Part shown: piece after piece, positions 1 through 7,373 of the stretch | How the letters are laid out: every line of letters starts with the position of its first letter | Numbering within the stretch: position 1 is the stretch's first letter | Source: Lachnospiraceae bacterium UBA3692 | GTDB taxonomy: Bacteria > Bacillota > Clostridia > Lachnospirales > Lachnospiraceae | DNA length: 20,959 bases | NCBI GenBank assembly: GCA_002372815.1 | Contig: DFIR01000098.1 | Location: 1 to 20,959, forward strand | Direction of reading: 5' to 3' | Position numbers and translations under genes: made by a program | The notes under the pieces: generated by a model | What the model was told of the DNA's origin: nothing | Database searches by the model: none | The model's input: the letters and a program-made list of their open reading frames with translations, nothing else

Positions 1-157
1 GTTCAACGGGGTCCATCCCCAGTTCTCCTGCCATCTCGTTTCGGATCTTTGTTATTTCCTCAAGCACCATCTGCATCGTCTCTTCCAGCAAAGGCCCGGA
101 AGTGCCGTAGATGCTGAGGGGGATGTCTTTTACTACAGGTTGATTCAACGTACTCAT
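1..157 (-). CDS. Partial ORF (N-terminal 52 codons), possible RelA/SpoT-type small alarmone synthetase
   Basis: An ATG at 157 is preceded by a GGAGGA Shine-Dalgarno at 161-166, three bases upstream, and the frame stays open to the window edge, so the C-terminal part is missing. The visible peptide starts MSTLNQPVVKDIPLSIYG, continues with an acidic, helix-like stretch, and ends near GMDPVE, with the next codon beginning in C. From memory, clostridial single-domain GTP pyrophosphokinases start similarly: YG..P.L, a helical stretch of about 20 residues, then a G..P-[IV]-E-H motif before the synthetase domain. That resemblance is weak and no catalytic residue is in view. It lies 38 bases after the radical SAM gene with no terminator between, so it is probably the last visible gene of the same operon. 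The ORF itself is well supported; the function is a guess. Confidence 0.5.
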   Translation of the reverse strand, partial: MSTLNQPVVKDIPLSIYGTSGPLLEETMQMVLEEITKIRNEMAGELGMDPVE

Positions 158-195
158 AGTTCCTCCAGAACAGATGGCAGCATGTGATTTAGTTT

Positions 196-1275
196 CTATC
201 TCAGCTCTGTCCTGAACATCTGATAACAAAGCAACGGTTCGTTCTTCGCAAAGTCCCACGTATGCGTAGAATCCCCACCGCAGACAAACCTCTCTGCGCA
301 GTCCGCACACATGGCGCAATCGCCTGTCCGGTCTCGCCTGAATGCCTGAAATCGATTGTGCCATACCTCCAGGAAGTCGTCCGTGCGAATGTTTCCCTGC
401 ACCAATTCTTTTCTGTTCTCAATGTCCAGGCAGGCACAAATATCCCCATTACTTCTTACGCTGGCAACGAGAATTCCCGCCCCGCACAGAAAATAATGAT
501 CGCGAACCATCCGTTCCGTCTCGGTTCCAAGATAGTGGGAACATCCAAATGTGACTCTCATCTTACATTCCGGATCAAATCGCTTCGCTCTGATAAACCT
601 GAGCAAATGATCGAATTGCTCCGTCGTCAATAACAGATTCCCCGCCTCGCAGGCGCGTCCGATCGGTTCTATATTGATCGGGCGCCAGCTGCTGATTCCC
701 ATATCACAGAGCAAAGCATAAAGCGGCGCAAGTTCGTGAATGTTTCCCTGATGGACGACCGTTGTAACTTGCGGTTGGAAGCCGGCTTGCTGTAAGGATC
801 GCAGCCCGCACACCGCGCGGCGCCAGGCACCCGGCTGCCCCCTGAGCAGATTATGGGACTGCTCCAGTCCATCCAAACTGACAGAGACCGTAGACATCTC
901 CGCTTTTCTGAGTTTCCAGGCCGTTTCCTCATCGATCAGGGTGGCATTTGTTGTCATTCCCCACGAAAATCCAAGGGATCGAATACGTTTGGCTATCTCA
1001 AAAAAGTCCGGATGCAGTAATGGCTCCCCGCCGGTCAAACAGATCATCGGATGCTCGGGCCGTGCGGATACGAGTGTGCTTTCCACATCCTGCACCGAAA
1101 GCGACTGGCCCGCTGCAGTACAGTCACTTCCACAGTGTCTGCAGCGAAGATTGCACCTGCTCGTGATTTCGAAAAACAGCCATCGAAGTCGCGGGTTTGC
1201 CCGGAGGTCTTCCCGGTGTTCTGCGACCTGCACAAGCTGCGTCCGCTTTATATTATAATGTTGCGAATGTCCCAT
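196..1275 (-). CDS. Radical SAM protein with C-terminal SPASM domain
   Basis: This 359-residue enzyme carries the radical SAM CxxxCxxC motif at C41, C45 and C48 (CNLRCRHC), followed by a GGEP motif at 82-85 for SAM binding. A second Cys-rich region fits a SPASM/twitch domain that holds auxiliary Fe-S clusters: C264, C280, C282, then C320, C323, C326, C332 and C350, with the typical NGDIC turn. SPASM proteins usually modify ribosomal peptides or activate partner enzymes; the substrate here is not evident. The start has a GGAGA site nine bases upstream, inside the end of the zinc-ribbon gene, which it overlaps by 28 bases, so translation is probably coupled. The gene is less GC-rich than the main cluster. 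I am sure of the superfamily but not of the reaction. Confidence 0.9.
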   Translation of the reverse strand: MGHSQHYNIKRTQLVQVAEHREDLRANPRLRWLFFEITSRCNLRCRHCGSDCTAAGQSLSVQDVESTLVSARPEHPMICLTGGEPLLHPDFFEIAKRIRSLGFSWGMTTNATLIDEETAWKLRKAEMSTVSVSLDGLEQSHNLLRGQPGAWRRAVCGLRSLQQAGFQPQVTTVVHQGNIHELAPLYALLCDMGISSWRPINIEPIGRACEAGNLLLTTEQFDHLLRFIRAKRFDPECKMRVTFGCSHYLGTETERMVRDHYFLCGAGILVASVRSNGDICACLDIENRKELVQGNIRTDDFLEVWHNRFQAFRRDRTGDCAMCADCAERFVCGGDSTHTWDFAKNEPLLCYQMFRTELR

Positions 1276-1568
1276 AGATCATCTTCTCCCGATACAGGAG
1301 CAGGCCCTCCGCACCTTGGACAACATCTTTCCCTGTCAACCATCTTGATCGTTGTCCATTGGTAGCCGCACACTTTACATATGTGCAGTCTCTCCGTCGG
1401 TTCGGGACCATATATACATTCAAAATCATCCTCTATGAATTCCGGTTTTCCCAACGGAGCTCCGCAGTAACGGCAGTAACGATCGCCTTCGATATACTCC
1501 TGCTTACAATTTGCACAGACTTTGCGCTTAAATTCGCCTGGGCTCTCATCATGAAACCATTTCATCAT
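1248..1568 (-). CDS. Small double zinc-ribbon protein of unknown function
   Basis: This is a 106-residue protein with two four-Cys zinc-binding knuckle pairs. The first is C18-x2-C21 with C32-x2-C35 (CRYCG) and the second is C64-x2-C67 (CKVCG) with C83-x2-C86 (CPRCGG). The second ribbon holds a W-T-T-x3-M-x-D-R-E stretch that I recall from unnamed clostridial proteins. There is no signal peptide or membrane segment. It starts at ATG 1568 with GGAGG eight to nine bases upstream; that site directly follows the stop of a 31-codon ORF. Its 3' end overlaps the radical SAM gene, which suggests the two work together. The ribbons could bind nucleic acid or a protein partner, or only stabilise the fold; the sequence does not decide. 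Confidence 0.8.
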   Translation of the reverse strand: MMKWFHDESPGEFKRKVCANCKQEYIEGDRYCRYCGAPLGKPEFIEDDFECIYGPEPTERLHICKVCGYQWTTIKMVDRERCCPRCGGPAPVSGEDDLWDIRNIII

Positions 1569-1580
1569 TCATTTTCCTCC

Positions 1581-1676
1581 TTAAGAAATGATCCTCACCG
1601 GTATCTTCATAAATGCTTTTACCATGTCATTCAGCCTGTATAGCTGGATCCCGCTGATGGCGATGGCGGCCAGCAT
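1581..1676 (-). CDS. Candidate 31-residue small protein (leader or precursor peptide?)
   Basis: This short ORF runs ATG to TAA, with AAGGA six bases before the ATG. The product begins MLAAIAISGIQLYRL and ends KIPVRIIS: a hydrophobic N-terminal half followed by a basic, amphipathic tail. The stop codon abuts the GGAGG of the zinc-ribbon gene (TAAGGAGG), the arrangement expected for a translated upstream cistron. It lies just downstream of the TATAAT box at 1723-1728. It could be a small membrane peptide, a translational leader, or a substrate of the nearby radical SAM enzyme, but it lacks Cys and any precursor motif I recognise. It could also be chance. Confidence 0.35.
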   Translation of the reverse strand: MLAAIAISGIQLYRLNDMVKAFMKIPVRIIS

Positions 1677-1722
1677 CACTCGTCCTTTCTGGAAATTGCG
1701 TGTCCATATTCCTTACCTCATA

Positions 1723-1728
1723 ATTATA
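1723..1728 (-). promoter_or_regulatory. Candidate -10 box for the zinc-ribbon/radical SAM operon
   Basis: A perfect TATAAT on the minus strand sits in an AT-rich patch about 50 bases before the 31-codon ORF and after the terminator of the preceding operon. No good -35 hexamer lies at 16 to 18 bases, so the promoter may be weak, activator-dependent, or mis-called. Confidence 0.45.
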
Positions 1729-1830
1729 AACCATCTAGCTGCAAAAAGTCCCTTTCCATTATTCCGCCAATGCATGACGCCGTACTGGATGGGATCGATG
1801 CCAATGGTACTAAGCCTGTGAACCAAATAC

Positions 1831-1863
1831 AAAAAGGGAGAGACAGCCTGCCTCTCCCTTTTT
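1831..1863 (-). terminator. Intrinsic terminator after the aroB-lspA-rluD-kinase operon
   Basis: A 12-base inverted repeat (AAAAAGGGAGAG and its complement) surrounds a 9-base loop. On the minus strand it ends in TTTTT and lies about 20 bases past the cytidylate-kinase-like stop codon. The A/T-flanked symmetry means it could work in both directions. From here to 1568 the only signals I see are the TATAAT box and the 31-codon ORF. Confidence 0.9.
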
Positions 1864-1882
1864 ATATGTGCTCTGTATTTTC

Positions 1883-2530
1883 TTACTTCTTGCGGGCCTC
1901 GAATCTCGCGATCACGTCCTTCAGCATCTCGACGGTATTGTCGATGCCGAACAGACCCGAGTTGATCGTCATGTCGTAGGTGTCGGAGCGGCCCCATTTC
2001 TTCATCGAATAGTAGTTGTAATAGCTCTGGCGCTGGCGGTCGGTCTGCTCCAGGAACTCGCGCATCTTGTCCGGCGTGTCGGGGATGTCGTTGCGGCGCT
2101 GGCGCTCCACCGTGTCCAGACGGTGCAGGCGGAACTCCTCGTCGGCGTGGATGAAGAGGCTCAACGTGTCGTCGCGGTCCTCCAGGGCGCAGTCCGCGCA
2201 GCGTCCGATAATCACGCAGGGGCCCTCGGAAGCGATCTTCTTGATGGTGTTGAACTGCGCGAGGAAGACTTTCTGGCTGATGGGCATGTCCGCGACGCCG
2301 AAGCTGCTGCTGCCGAACGCGTAGGTGTCCATGACGAGATTGTAGAGGAAGGAGCCGGTGGGACGTTCGTCCTGGGTGTCCAGAAACTCTTCACAGAAAC
2401 CACTCTCCCTGGCGACCCTGGCAAGCACGTTCTTGTCGTAGTACGGGATCCCGTAATAGTTCGCGAGCTTCTCGCCGATCTCGCGTCCGCCGCTGCCGAA
2501 CTGCCTTGCAATGGTGATGATCGTGTTCAT
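1883..2530 (-). CDS. Cytidylate kinase-like family protein
   Basis: This 215-residue cytosolic protein begins MNTIITIARQFGSGGREIG, the start typical of the cytidylate-kinase-like family (Cytidylate_kin2). The glycine-rich loop at about 12-19 is GSGGREIG, without the usual GK[ST] lysine; that is normal for this family, so true CMP kinase activity is uncertain. A central CVIIGRCAD stretch and an Arg-rich lid-like segment (VERQRRN, DRQRQSYYNYY) support a nucleotide-kinase fold. The ATG overlaps the rluD stop as ATGA, and its AAGGAGG ribosome site lies inside the rluD tail, so it is translationally coupled to rluD. It is the last gene of the operon, directly before the terminator. Family membership is confident; the substrate is not known. 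Confidence 0.85.
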   Translation of the reverse strand: MNTIITIARQFGSGGREIGEKLANYYGIPYYDKNVLARVARESGFCEEFLDTQDERPTGSFLYNLVMDTYAFGSSSFGVADMPISQKVFLAQFNTIKKIASEGPCVIIGRCADCALEDRDDTLSLFIHADEEFRLHRLDTVERQRRNDIPDTPDKMREFLEQTDRQRQSYYNYYSMKKWGRSDTYDMTINSGLFGIDNTVEMLKDVIARFEARKK

Positions 2531-3444
2531 TTCTGCCTCCTTCTCAGCTGTGTCAATACGTTTTCAAAATATGCCGGCAGCGGTGCCTGCGTCTCGATGT
2601 AGGCGCCGGTGCGCGGATGAATGAATCCCAGGATCCCTGCGTGCAGGCACTGCCCGTCCGTGGAGAACGGCGCCTTCCTGCGGGGACCATACACCTCGTC
2701 CCCGATGATCGGGTGACGGATATAGGCCATGTGGACGCGGATCTGATGGGTGCGTCCCGTCTCCAGACGGCACTCGATATACGTGTACTCGCCGAAGGAT
2801 TCCAGGACCCGGCAGTGCGTCACGGCGCGCTTGCCGTCCGGCCTAACCGCCATGCGGAGCCTGTCGGCGGGATCTCTGCCGATCGGCTGGTCGATGGTGC
2901 GGTCCTCCTTCAGGCCGCCGTGTACGACTGCGTAATAGCGGCGCACGATCGTGTGCTCCTTCAGCTGTTCCGCTATGCTGCGGTGGGTGAAGTCGTTCTT
3001 GCACACCAGCACGCTGCCGCTCGTGTCCTTATCGATCCGGTGCACGATCCCCGGGCGCAGGACCCCGTTGATCCCGGAGAGGTCGCTGCCGCAGTGGTAC
3101 ATGACCGCGTTGACGAGCGTGCCGCTGTAATGGCCGGCAGCCGGGTGGACGACCATGCCCTTGGGCTTGTTGACGACCAGTAGGTCCTCGTCCTCGTAGA
3201 GGATATCGAGGGGAATATCCTCCGGCAGGATGTCCGGCACGATCTTCTCGGGGATCTCCACGGAGATCTCCTCGCCGGCCTGCACCGGTGTGCTCGGCTT
3301 GACGGCCCGCCCGCGGACCAGGATACACCCGTCCTTGACCAGGGACTTGAGATAGCTGCGCGACTGGTCCGGGAGCATCTGCGCCAGGTAGCGGTCGATC
3401 CGCTCCCCATCATATTCATCTGTGACGACTAACAGGTCCGGCAC
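2527..3444 (-). CDS. rluD: RluA/RluD-family 23S rRNA pseudouridine synthase
   Basis: This 305-residue protein isomerises uridines to pseudouridine, most likely in 23S rRNA. An N-terminal S4-like RNA-binding domain (about 13-70, with GERIDRYLAQ) precedes the catalytic domain. The signature HRIDKDTSG at 135-143 holds the catalytic Asp138, and NKPKGMVVHP at about 92-101 and a GRTHQIRVH motif near the C-terminus are typical. The start is GTG at 3444, six bases after the lspA stop; the ribosome site is weak, so coupling to lspA is likely. Pairing with lspA is very common in Firmicutes (B. subtilis ylyB type). The exact rRNA position cannot be read from sequence, so the symbol denotes the family rather than a proven site. 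Confidence 0.92.
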   Translation of the reverse strand: MPDLLVVTDEYDGERIDRYLAQMLPDQSRSYLKSLVKDGCILVRGRAVKPSTPVQAGEEISVEIPEKIVPDILPEDIPLDILYEDEDLLVVNKPKGMVVHPAAGHYSGTLVNAVMYHCGSDLSGINGVLRPGIVHRIDKDTSGSVLVCKNDFTHRSIAEQLKEHTIVRRYYAVVHGGLKEDRTIDQPIGRDPADRLRMAVRPDGKRAVTHCRVLESFGEYTYIECRLETGRTHQIRVHMAYIRHPIIGDEVYGPRRKAPFSTDGQCLHAGILGFIHPRTGAYIETQAPLPAYFENVLTQLRRRQK

Positions 3445-3450
3445 GCCGCT

Positions 3451-3972
3451 TCATCCCTTCTTCAGACTGAAAAAGCCGAGTTCCTCTTCATTATAATACA
3501 AAAAAATCAGCAGGATAAGTGCAAACATCGAGACCGTCACATAGATGTCCGCCACATTGAAAATGGGAAAATCTATGAGGACGAAATAGATGAAGTCCCG
3601 CACATACCCCAGCGCGACCCTGTCGATCAGGTTGCCGGCCGCCCCGGCGGCCACAAACAGGAAGCAGAGCCGCAGCGGGAGGTAGCTCCTGCCTCTCCCG
3701 GAAGCCTCACGGGGGATCCTCAGATAATAGAAACAGAGGACCGCCAGCGCGACACACGCAAAGACCGCGAAGAATCCCTGGTTGTTCTGGAACATGCCGA
3801 AAGCGGCGCCGCGGTTCTCCAGGTACTGCAGCTGCAGGACGCCGGGAATGAGCACGCAAGGCGCATTGCCTTTCAGAGCATCTGTGGCCAGGATCTTCGT
3901 GCCCTGGTCGGCGAGGACCAGGAGGATGCCCCCGAGCAGCGGGAGGAGGATCTTCTTCGGAGAGATACTCAT
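3451..3972 (-). CDS. lspA: Lipoprotein signal peptidase (signal peptidase II)
   Basis: LspA is the membrane aspartyl protease that cleaves signal peptides from diacylglyceryl-modified prolipoproteins. At 173 residues it has the usual length. Four hydrophobic segments fall near 8-24, 66-84, 98-114 and 140-160. The catalytic pair is D117 (GNLIDR) and D142 (FNVADIYV), and the conserved NRGAAFG motif is at 53-59. The ATG at 3972 overlaps the aroB stop as ATGA, with GGAGG seven bases upstream. The carboxypeptidase encoded further along this window has a lipobox and would be a substrate. Confidence 0.96.
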   Translation of the reverse strand: MSISPKKILLPLLGGILLVLADQGTKILATDALKGNAPCVLIPGVLQLQYLENRGAAFGMFQNNQGFFAVFACVALAVLCFYYLRIPREASGRGRSYLPLRLCFLFVAAGAAGNLIDRVALGYVRDFIYFVLIDFPIFNVADIYVTVSMFALILLIFLYYNEEELGFFSLKKG

Positions 3973-5075
3973 TCGCAGTCCTCCACATAGCGCACTTCGT
4001 CGACGGCTGCAAGGATCTCTTCACGCGTGACATCGTCCTTGACGACCGCCCGGCCGATGCCTTCCAGCAGCACGAAGCGCACGGAGTCGCCGTTTTTCTT
4101 CTTGTCTGACCGGGTCAGTTCGTAGATGGTCTCCGGATCGACTCCGTCGATCGATATCGGCAGTCCGAAGGGCACGAACATATCCCGGATCTCGTAGTAC
4201 TCATCCATGGGAAGGATCCCGCGTTTATAGGAGATGTAGGCCGCCGCCACACAGCCCAGCGCCACGCACTCGCCGTGCAGGAGGGAGAAACCGCTGTTCT
4301 TCTCAATGGCATGGCCGATCGTGTGGCCGAAGTTGAGCAGCATGCGGTCCCCTGTCTCGTAGGGGTCCTTCTCGACGACTTTCCTCTTGATCTTGTTGCT
4401 CATGAAGAGCATCTCGCGCAGGGTCTCCACGTCCCTGTCGAGGATCTCATAGAGGTTTTCAAGCAGCCAGACATAGTACTTCTCGTCCAGGATCAGGCCG
4501 TGCTTCATGATCTCCGCGAAGCCGGCGACGTACTGGCGGGCGTCCAGCGTCTTCAGCGCCGCGGCGTTCTCATATACCAGCACCGGCATCTTGAACGCGC
4601 CGACCATGTTCTTGAGCCCCTCCAGATCGACGCCGGTCTTGCCGCCGATGCTGGAGTCCGCCTGCGAGAGCAGCGTCGTCGGCACCTGCACATAGTCGAT
4701 GCCGCGCATGTAGGTGGCCGCCGCGAATCCGGTCATATCCCCGATCACGCCGCCGCCGAGGGCGACGAGCAGGCAGTGCCTGTCGCAGTGCGCCTCCGCC
4801 AGGAACCGGTAGATCTTCTCCACTGTTCCCAGCGTCTTGTGCTCCTCTCCTTCCGGGAGGGTCAGGAGCAGGGGCTGCAGGCCGGTCTCCGCGAGCCCGC
4901 TGCAGACTTCCTCCGCATAGAGCGGTCCGACATGATCGTCCGTCACGACGCAGATGCCGGAATACTTCTTCGGCAGGACCAGGATCTCCGCGGCCAGCCC
5001 CTTGAAGCTGTCGCTGTATACGATCTCATAGGCGGGCTGACTGTCCATGTGTACGGTGAGTCTTCTCTCTTTCAT
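3969..5075 (-). CDS. aroB: 3-dehydroquinate synthase
   Basis: AroB converts DAHP to 3-dehydroquinate, the second step of the shikimate pathway, using NAD and a divalent metal. At 368 residues it matches the family. Visible motifs are the NAD-binding ALGGGVIGDMTGF (about 105-117), PTTLLSQADSSIGGKTG (132-148), and the metal ligands E188 (GFAEIMKHG), H251 (NFGHTIGHAIE) and H267 (LLHGE). The start has AGGAG seven bases upstream. The gene stands alone, without other aro genes, at the head of an lspA-rluD operon and downstream of sepF. I see no clear promoter in the 104-base gap before it; the only structure there is a hairpin. Confidence 0.96.
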   Translation of the reverse strand: MKERRLTVHMDSQPAYEIVYSDSFKGLAAEILVLPKKYSGICVVTDDHVGPLYAEEVCSGLAETGLQPLLLTLPEGEEHKTLGTVEKIYRFLAEAHCDRHCLLVALGGGVIGDMTGFAAATYMRGIDYVQVPTTLLSQADSSIGGKTGVDLEGLKNMVGAFKMPVLVYENAAALKTLDARQYVAGFAEIMKHGLILDEKYYVWLLENLYEILDRDVETLREMLFMSNKIKRKVVEKDPYETGDRMLLNFGHTIGHAIEKNSGFSLLHGECVALGCVAAAYISYKRGILPMDEYYEIRDMFVPFGLPISIDGVDPETIYELTRSDKKKNGDSVRFVLLEGIGRAVVKDDVTREEILAAVDEVRYVEDCE

Positions 5076-5121
5076 CTCGCTGCTCCTGTTGGCTCTTCAC
5101 ACTTTGTTCTGCGCAAAAGTT

Positions 5122-5149
5122 CGCACCGGACTGTTCCAAGTCCGGTGCG
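5122..5149 (-). terminator. Hairpin after sepF, weak terminator or attenuator
   Basis: A perfect 11-base inverted repeat (CGCACCGGACT and its complement) encloses a 6-base loop between sepF and aroB. On the minus strand it is followed by AACTTTTGC, a short, late U-run, so termination may be partial and allow read-through into aroB. Confidence 0.6.
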
Positions 5150-5179
5150 GATCGGATGTACTGTATACAGGTTTCCTGC

Positions 5180-5821
5180 TTATCTGCCGAAAGGCATGTT
5201 CAGAGAGCTGCCGGGGGTGTGGTCCAGGCCGTCTCTCGTGCTCGTGGAGATATCTCCGGAGACGCCGATGTTGGCGGGGGTGATCACGAAGATGTAATGG
5301 GAGATCTTCATCACATTGCCGTCCACCGCGTAGCAGGAGCCGGATGTGAAGTCGATGATCCGCTGGGCGACGTCCACGTCGAGGCCTTCGAGATTGAGGA
5401 CCACCGTGCAGTTGGCGAGCAGCGTGTCCGTGACCTCGCGGGCGTCATTGACGGAGGTGGGCTTGATGATGCAGACCTCTCCGTTCTGCTCGAAACGGGG
5501 CCTCTCCGGTCTTCTGGAGCGCCCGGCGGGTCTTTCCTCGGCTGCAGGCTCGGAAGCCCGCTCACGGCGGTTTCTGCGCGTCTCACGGGCATCTGTGTCG
5601 GCCGGTGCAGCCGCGCGTGCGCGTGCCCTCGGTGCGGGAGCAGGGGTCTCCTCCTCATACTCCTCGGCAGCAGCCGCTCTGGCCGTGCTCCTGGGGGCCG
5701 GTTCCTCCGCGTCGCCTTCCTCGTCGTAGAAGCCCTCGTCCTCGTCGAGGTCCTCGCCGTCGATGTAGTCGTCGTCTTCGTTATACTTCATAGCATTGAT
5801 CAGCTTATCCATTACACTCAT
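5180..5821 (-). CDS. sepF: Cell division protein SepF
   Basis: SepF bundles FtsZ filaments and tethers them to the membrane at the division site. The 213-residue product starts MSVMDKLINAMKY, an amphipathic membrane-binding helix, followed by an acidic patch (about 15-40) and a long disordered linker rich in Ala, Pro, Arg and Glu (about 41-112). The conserved SepF domain is at about 113-187, with IIKPTSVNDAREV, VVLNLEGLD and RIIDFTSGSCYAVDG. The linker is longer than in B. subtilis SepF (about 150 residues in total). GGGAGA lies 11 to 12 bases upstream of the ATG. A good promoter precedes it. Neighbours are an HlyD-like gene and aroB rather than ylm genes. Confidence 0.95.
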   Translation of the reverse strand: MSVMDKLINAMKYNEDDDYIDGEDLDEDEGFYDEEGDAEEPAPRSTARAAAAEEYEEETPAPAPRARARAAAPADTDARETRRNRRERASEPAAEERPAGRSRRPERPRFEQNGEVCIIKPTSVNDAREVTDTLLANCTVVLNLEGLDVDVAQRIIDFTSGSCYAVDGNVMKISHYIFVITPANIGVSGDISTSTRDGLDHTPGSSLNMPFGR

Positions 5822-5907
5822 GTCGGTTCAGTCTCCCATCTTGAGAAATACGATCGGCGCTTCCGCGGCCGGACCCGGTCCGCCCCGGTCTGCGCATCCA
5901 TGGAAAT

Positions 5908-5936
5908 ATTATCGGCGCAATCATCTGGGCTGTCAA
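5908..5936 (-). promoter_or_regulatory. Promoter of sepF
   Basis: The minus strand carries a perfect TTGACA (5931-5936), a 17-base spacer and GATAAT (5908-5913), a near-consensus housekeeping sigma promoter. Transcription would start near 5901, giving a leader of about 80 bases before the sepF ATG. The leader holds a small GC-rich palindrome near 5870-5882. Confidence 0.85.
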
Positions 5937-5947
5937 CAGATAATTCC

Positions 5948-7321
5948 TCAGCGCCCGCCCTTGTCGAAGTCGATCGAATCGGCGTGGAGGACGATATAAT
6001 CGTACTCCTGCAGGCCGTAGACAGCATCCGGTTTCACCACGGCGTACTCCTCGTTCTGGTAGATGATCTCCACCTGCCGGAAGTCCGGATAGCCTTTGTT
6101 GATATAGTATACGCCCACCAGCTGCGCCTGCTCTCCCAGCGTGAACTGCTCCAGCGAATCCCTTTTGTCCAGGATCTCTCCCGCGCGCAGGACATTGTCG
6201 CTCAGGTAGACCGTGTCGCCGGCCTCGCTGTAAGCTGCGGAAGGGACGAAGCGGGTCGTCGGATTCCCGCGGTCATCGTACACCTCCAGCAGGACGCCTG
6301 TCTGCCCGCCGGTCCCCGTCGTCAGGTATTCCCTGGGGACCAGGAAGAAGTTGCCCCTGGTGATCGCCGAATTGGGGATCTTCAGGCCGCTCTCCTCCTC
6401 GGTGATGATCTCGATGTCGATGAATCTGTCCGAGAGGAACTCCTCCATGTTCTGCGTAAAGGACAGCAGGACATAGTAATTGCCGTCCTCATCGCTCCGG
6501 CTCTTCACGGAGGCCCAGGCCTCCGAACCTGTCCGGAGAAAACGGACGAGCACATACCCGTCGTCCGCCAGTCTCTGTGCCGTCTCCGCCGAGTCGACGT
6601 GGATCGCCACCTGCCAGTTCTCGCTGATCACGATCCTGCAGACAGGGTCCCCCTCGTTCACGCGGGCGCCGTTCTCCAGGACCGTCTTCTGGTAGCCGGT
6701 CGTGTCGAAATCCTGCATGGTCAGGCTCTCGAAGGTCTTCTCCTCGCAGCTGTCGATGGAATAGGCGACGATGCCGGACAGCCTGGAGCTGCGCCGGTAG
6801 ATGCTGGTGCCGGCCTTGCGGAGCTGGGAGAGCAGCGTCTTGTTGGAGATCTTCTGCGCATTGGTAAGGATCCCGCTGCGGAAATCGTATACGGTGGCGA
6901 AGGACGCCGGGTCGAAGGTCCGCATGTACTCGATGGCATCCGCGCGCAGCCCGGCCAGCGCCTCGGCGTCCGCCGACTGCGATTCCTCCGTGTCCAGATA
7001 GCCCATCAGCTCGCCGGTCTCGTCGATCGTGTAGAGAAGCCCGCCGACGGGGATTCGTTCCCCTTCGCGGTTGTAGTAATTGACATTGCCCGCCCTCGCG
7101 CTGACGGCGGTCCGCTCGTCACGCAGCGCGATCCCCCTGTAGAAAGCGTTTTCGGACAGTGAGCCGGTCCGCACGAGATAGACCTCCGTCCTGCGGGAGG
7201 TCACGTAGCTGATCACACTGACCACGATATACAGCAATATGACAAAGAAAAGGATCATCCCGATGTCGGGCCTGAACGGCCTCCGGTAGCGGATGACCCT
7301 GGATTCCGATTCCTTCTGCAT
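5948..7321 (-). CDS. Membrane-anchored HlyD-like protein (efflux adaptor-like)
   Basis: With the start at ATG 7321 the protein has 457 residues. It begins with a basic cytoplasmic stretch (SRVIRYRRPF), one transmembrane segment at about 19-42 (GMILFFVILLYIVVSVISYV), and a large extracytoplasmic part. AGNVNYYNREGERIPVGGLLYTID resembles a lipoyl/barrel-sandwich half, as in HlyD-type adaptors. In Clostridia such proteins commonly sit next to sepF and no transport pump is present, so a role in division or the envelope is possible. The frame is open to ATG 7396, but that codon lies inside the preceding terminator stem, so I prefer 7321. The ribosome site for 7321 (GGGAG, 13 bases away) is weak, so the start is uncertain. 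Function is not proven. Confidence 0.8.
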   Translation of the reverse strand: MQKESESRVIRYRRPFRPDIGMILFFVILLYIVVSVISYVTSRRTEVYLVRTGSLSENAFYRGIALRDERTAVSARAGNVNYYNREGERIPVGGLLYTIDETGELMGYLDTEESQSADAEALAGLRADAIEYMRTFDPASFATVYDFRSGILTNAQKISNKTLLSQLRKAGTSIYRRSSRLSGIVAYSIDSCEEKTFESLTMQDFDTTGYQKTVLENGARVNEGDPVCRIVISENWQVAIHVDSAETAQRLADDGYVLVRFLRTGSEAWASVKSRSDEDGNYYVLLSFTQNMEEFLSDRFIDIEIITEEESGLKIPNSAITRGNFFLVPREYLTTGTGGQTGVLLEVYDDRGNPTTRFVPSAAYSEAGDTVYLSDNVLRAGEILDKRDSLEQFTLGEQAQLVGVYYINKGYPDFRQVEIIYQNEEYAVVKPDAVYGLQEYDYIVLHADSIDFDKGGR

Positions 7322-7373
7322 AGAAAATGAAGTACTCCCTGCGGCAGGCCGCGCCTGCCCGTTCCCTGAAAGA

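Noticed and set aside
196..1676. Full RiPP biosynthetic cluster
   Set aside because: No precursor with a known leader or core motif, no protease and no exporter are visible, and the ORF after the SPASM gene looks more like an enzyme start. Kept only as a possibility for the 31-codon ORF.
1640..1705. Second short frame starting MDTQFPERTSD upstream of the 31-codon ORF
   Set aside because: It lacks a convincing ribosome site, is polar and featureless, and overlaps the better-supported 31-codon frame.
1883..2530. Loss of the P-loop lysine in the cytidylate-kinase-like protein as a defect
   Set aside because: The GSGGREIG form is normal for this kinase-like family, so it is not a local mutation.
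5156..7162. Plus-strand open frame of about 668 codons opposite sepF and the HlyD-like gene
   Set aside because: It is antisense to two well-supported genes, shows no family motifs, and is of the kind produced by high GC at third codon positions.
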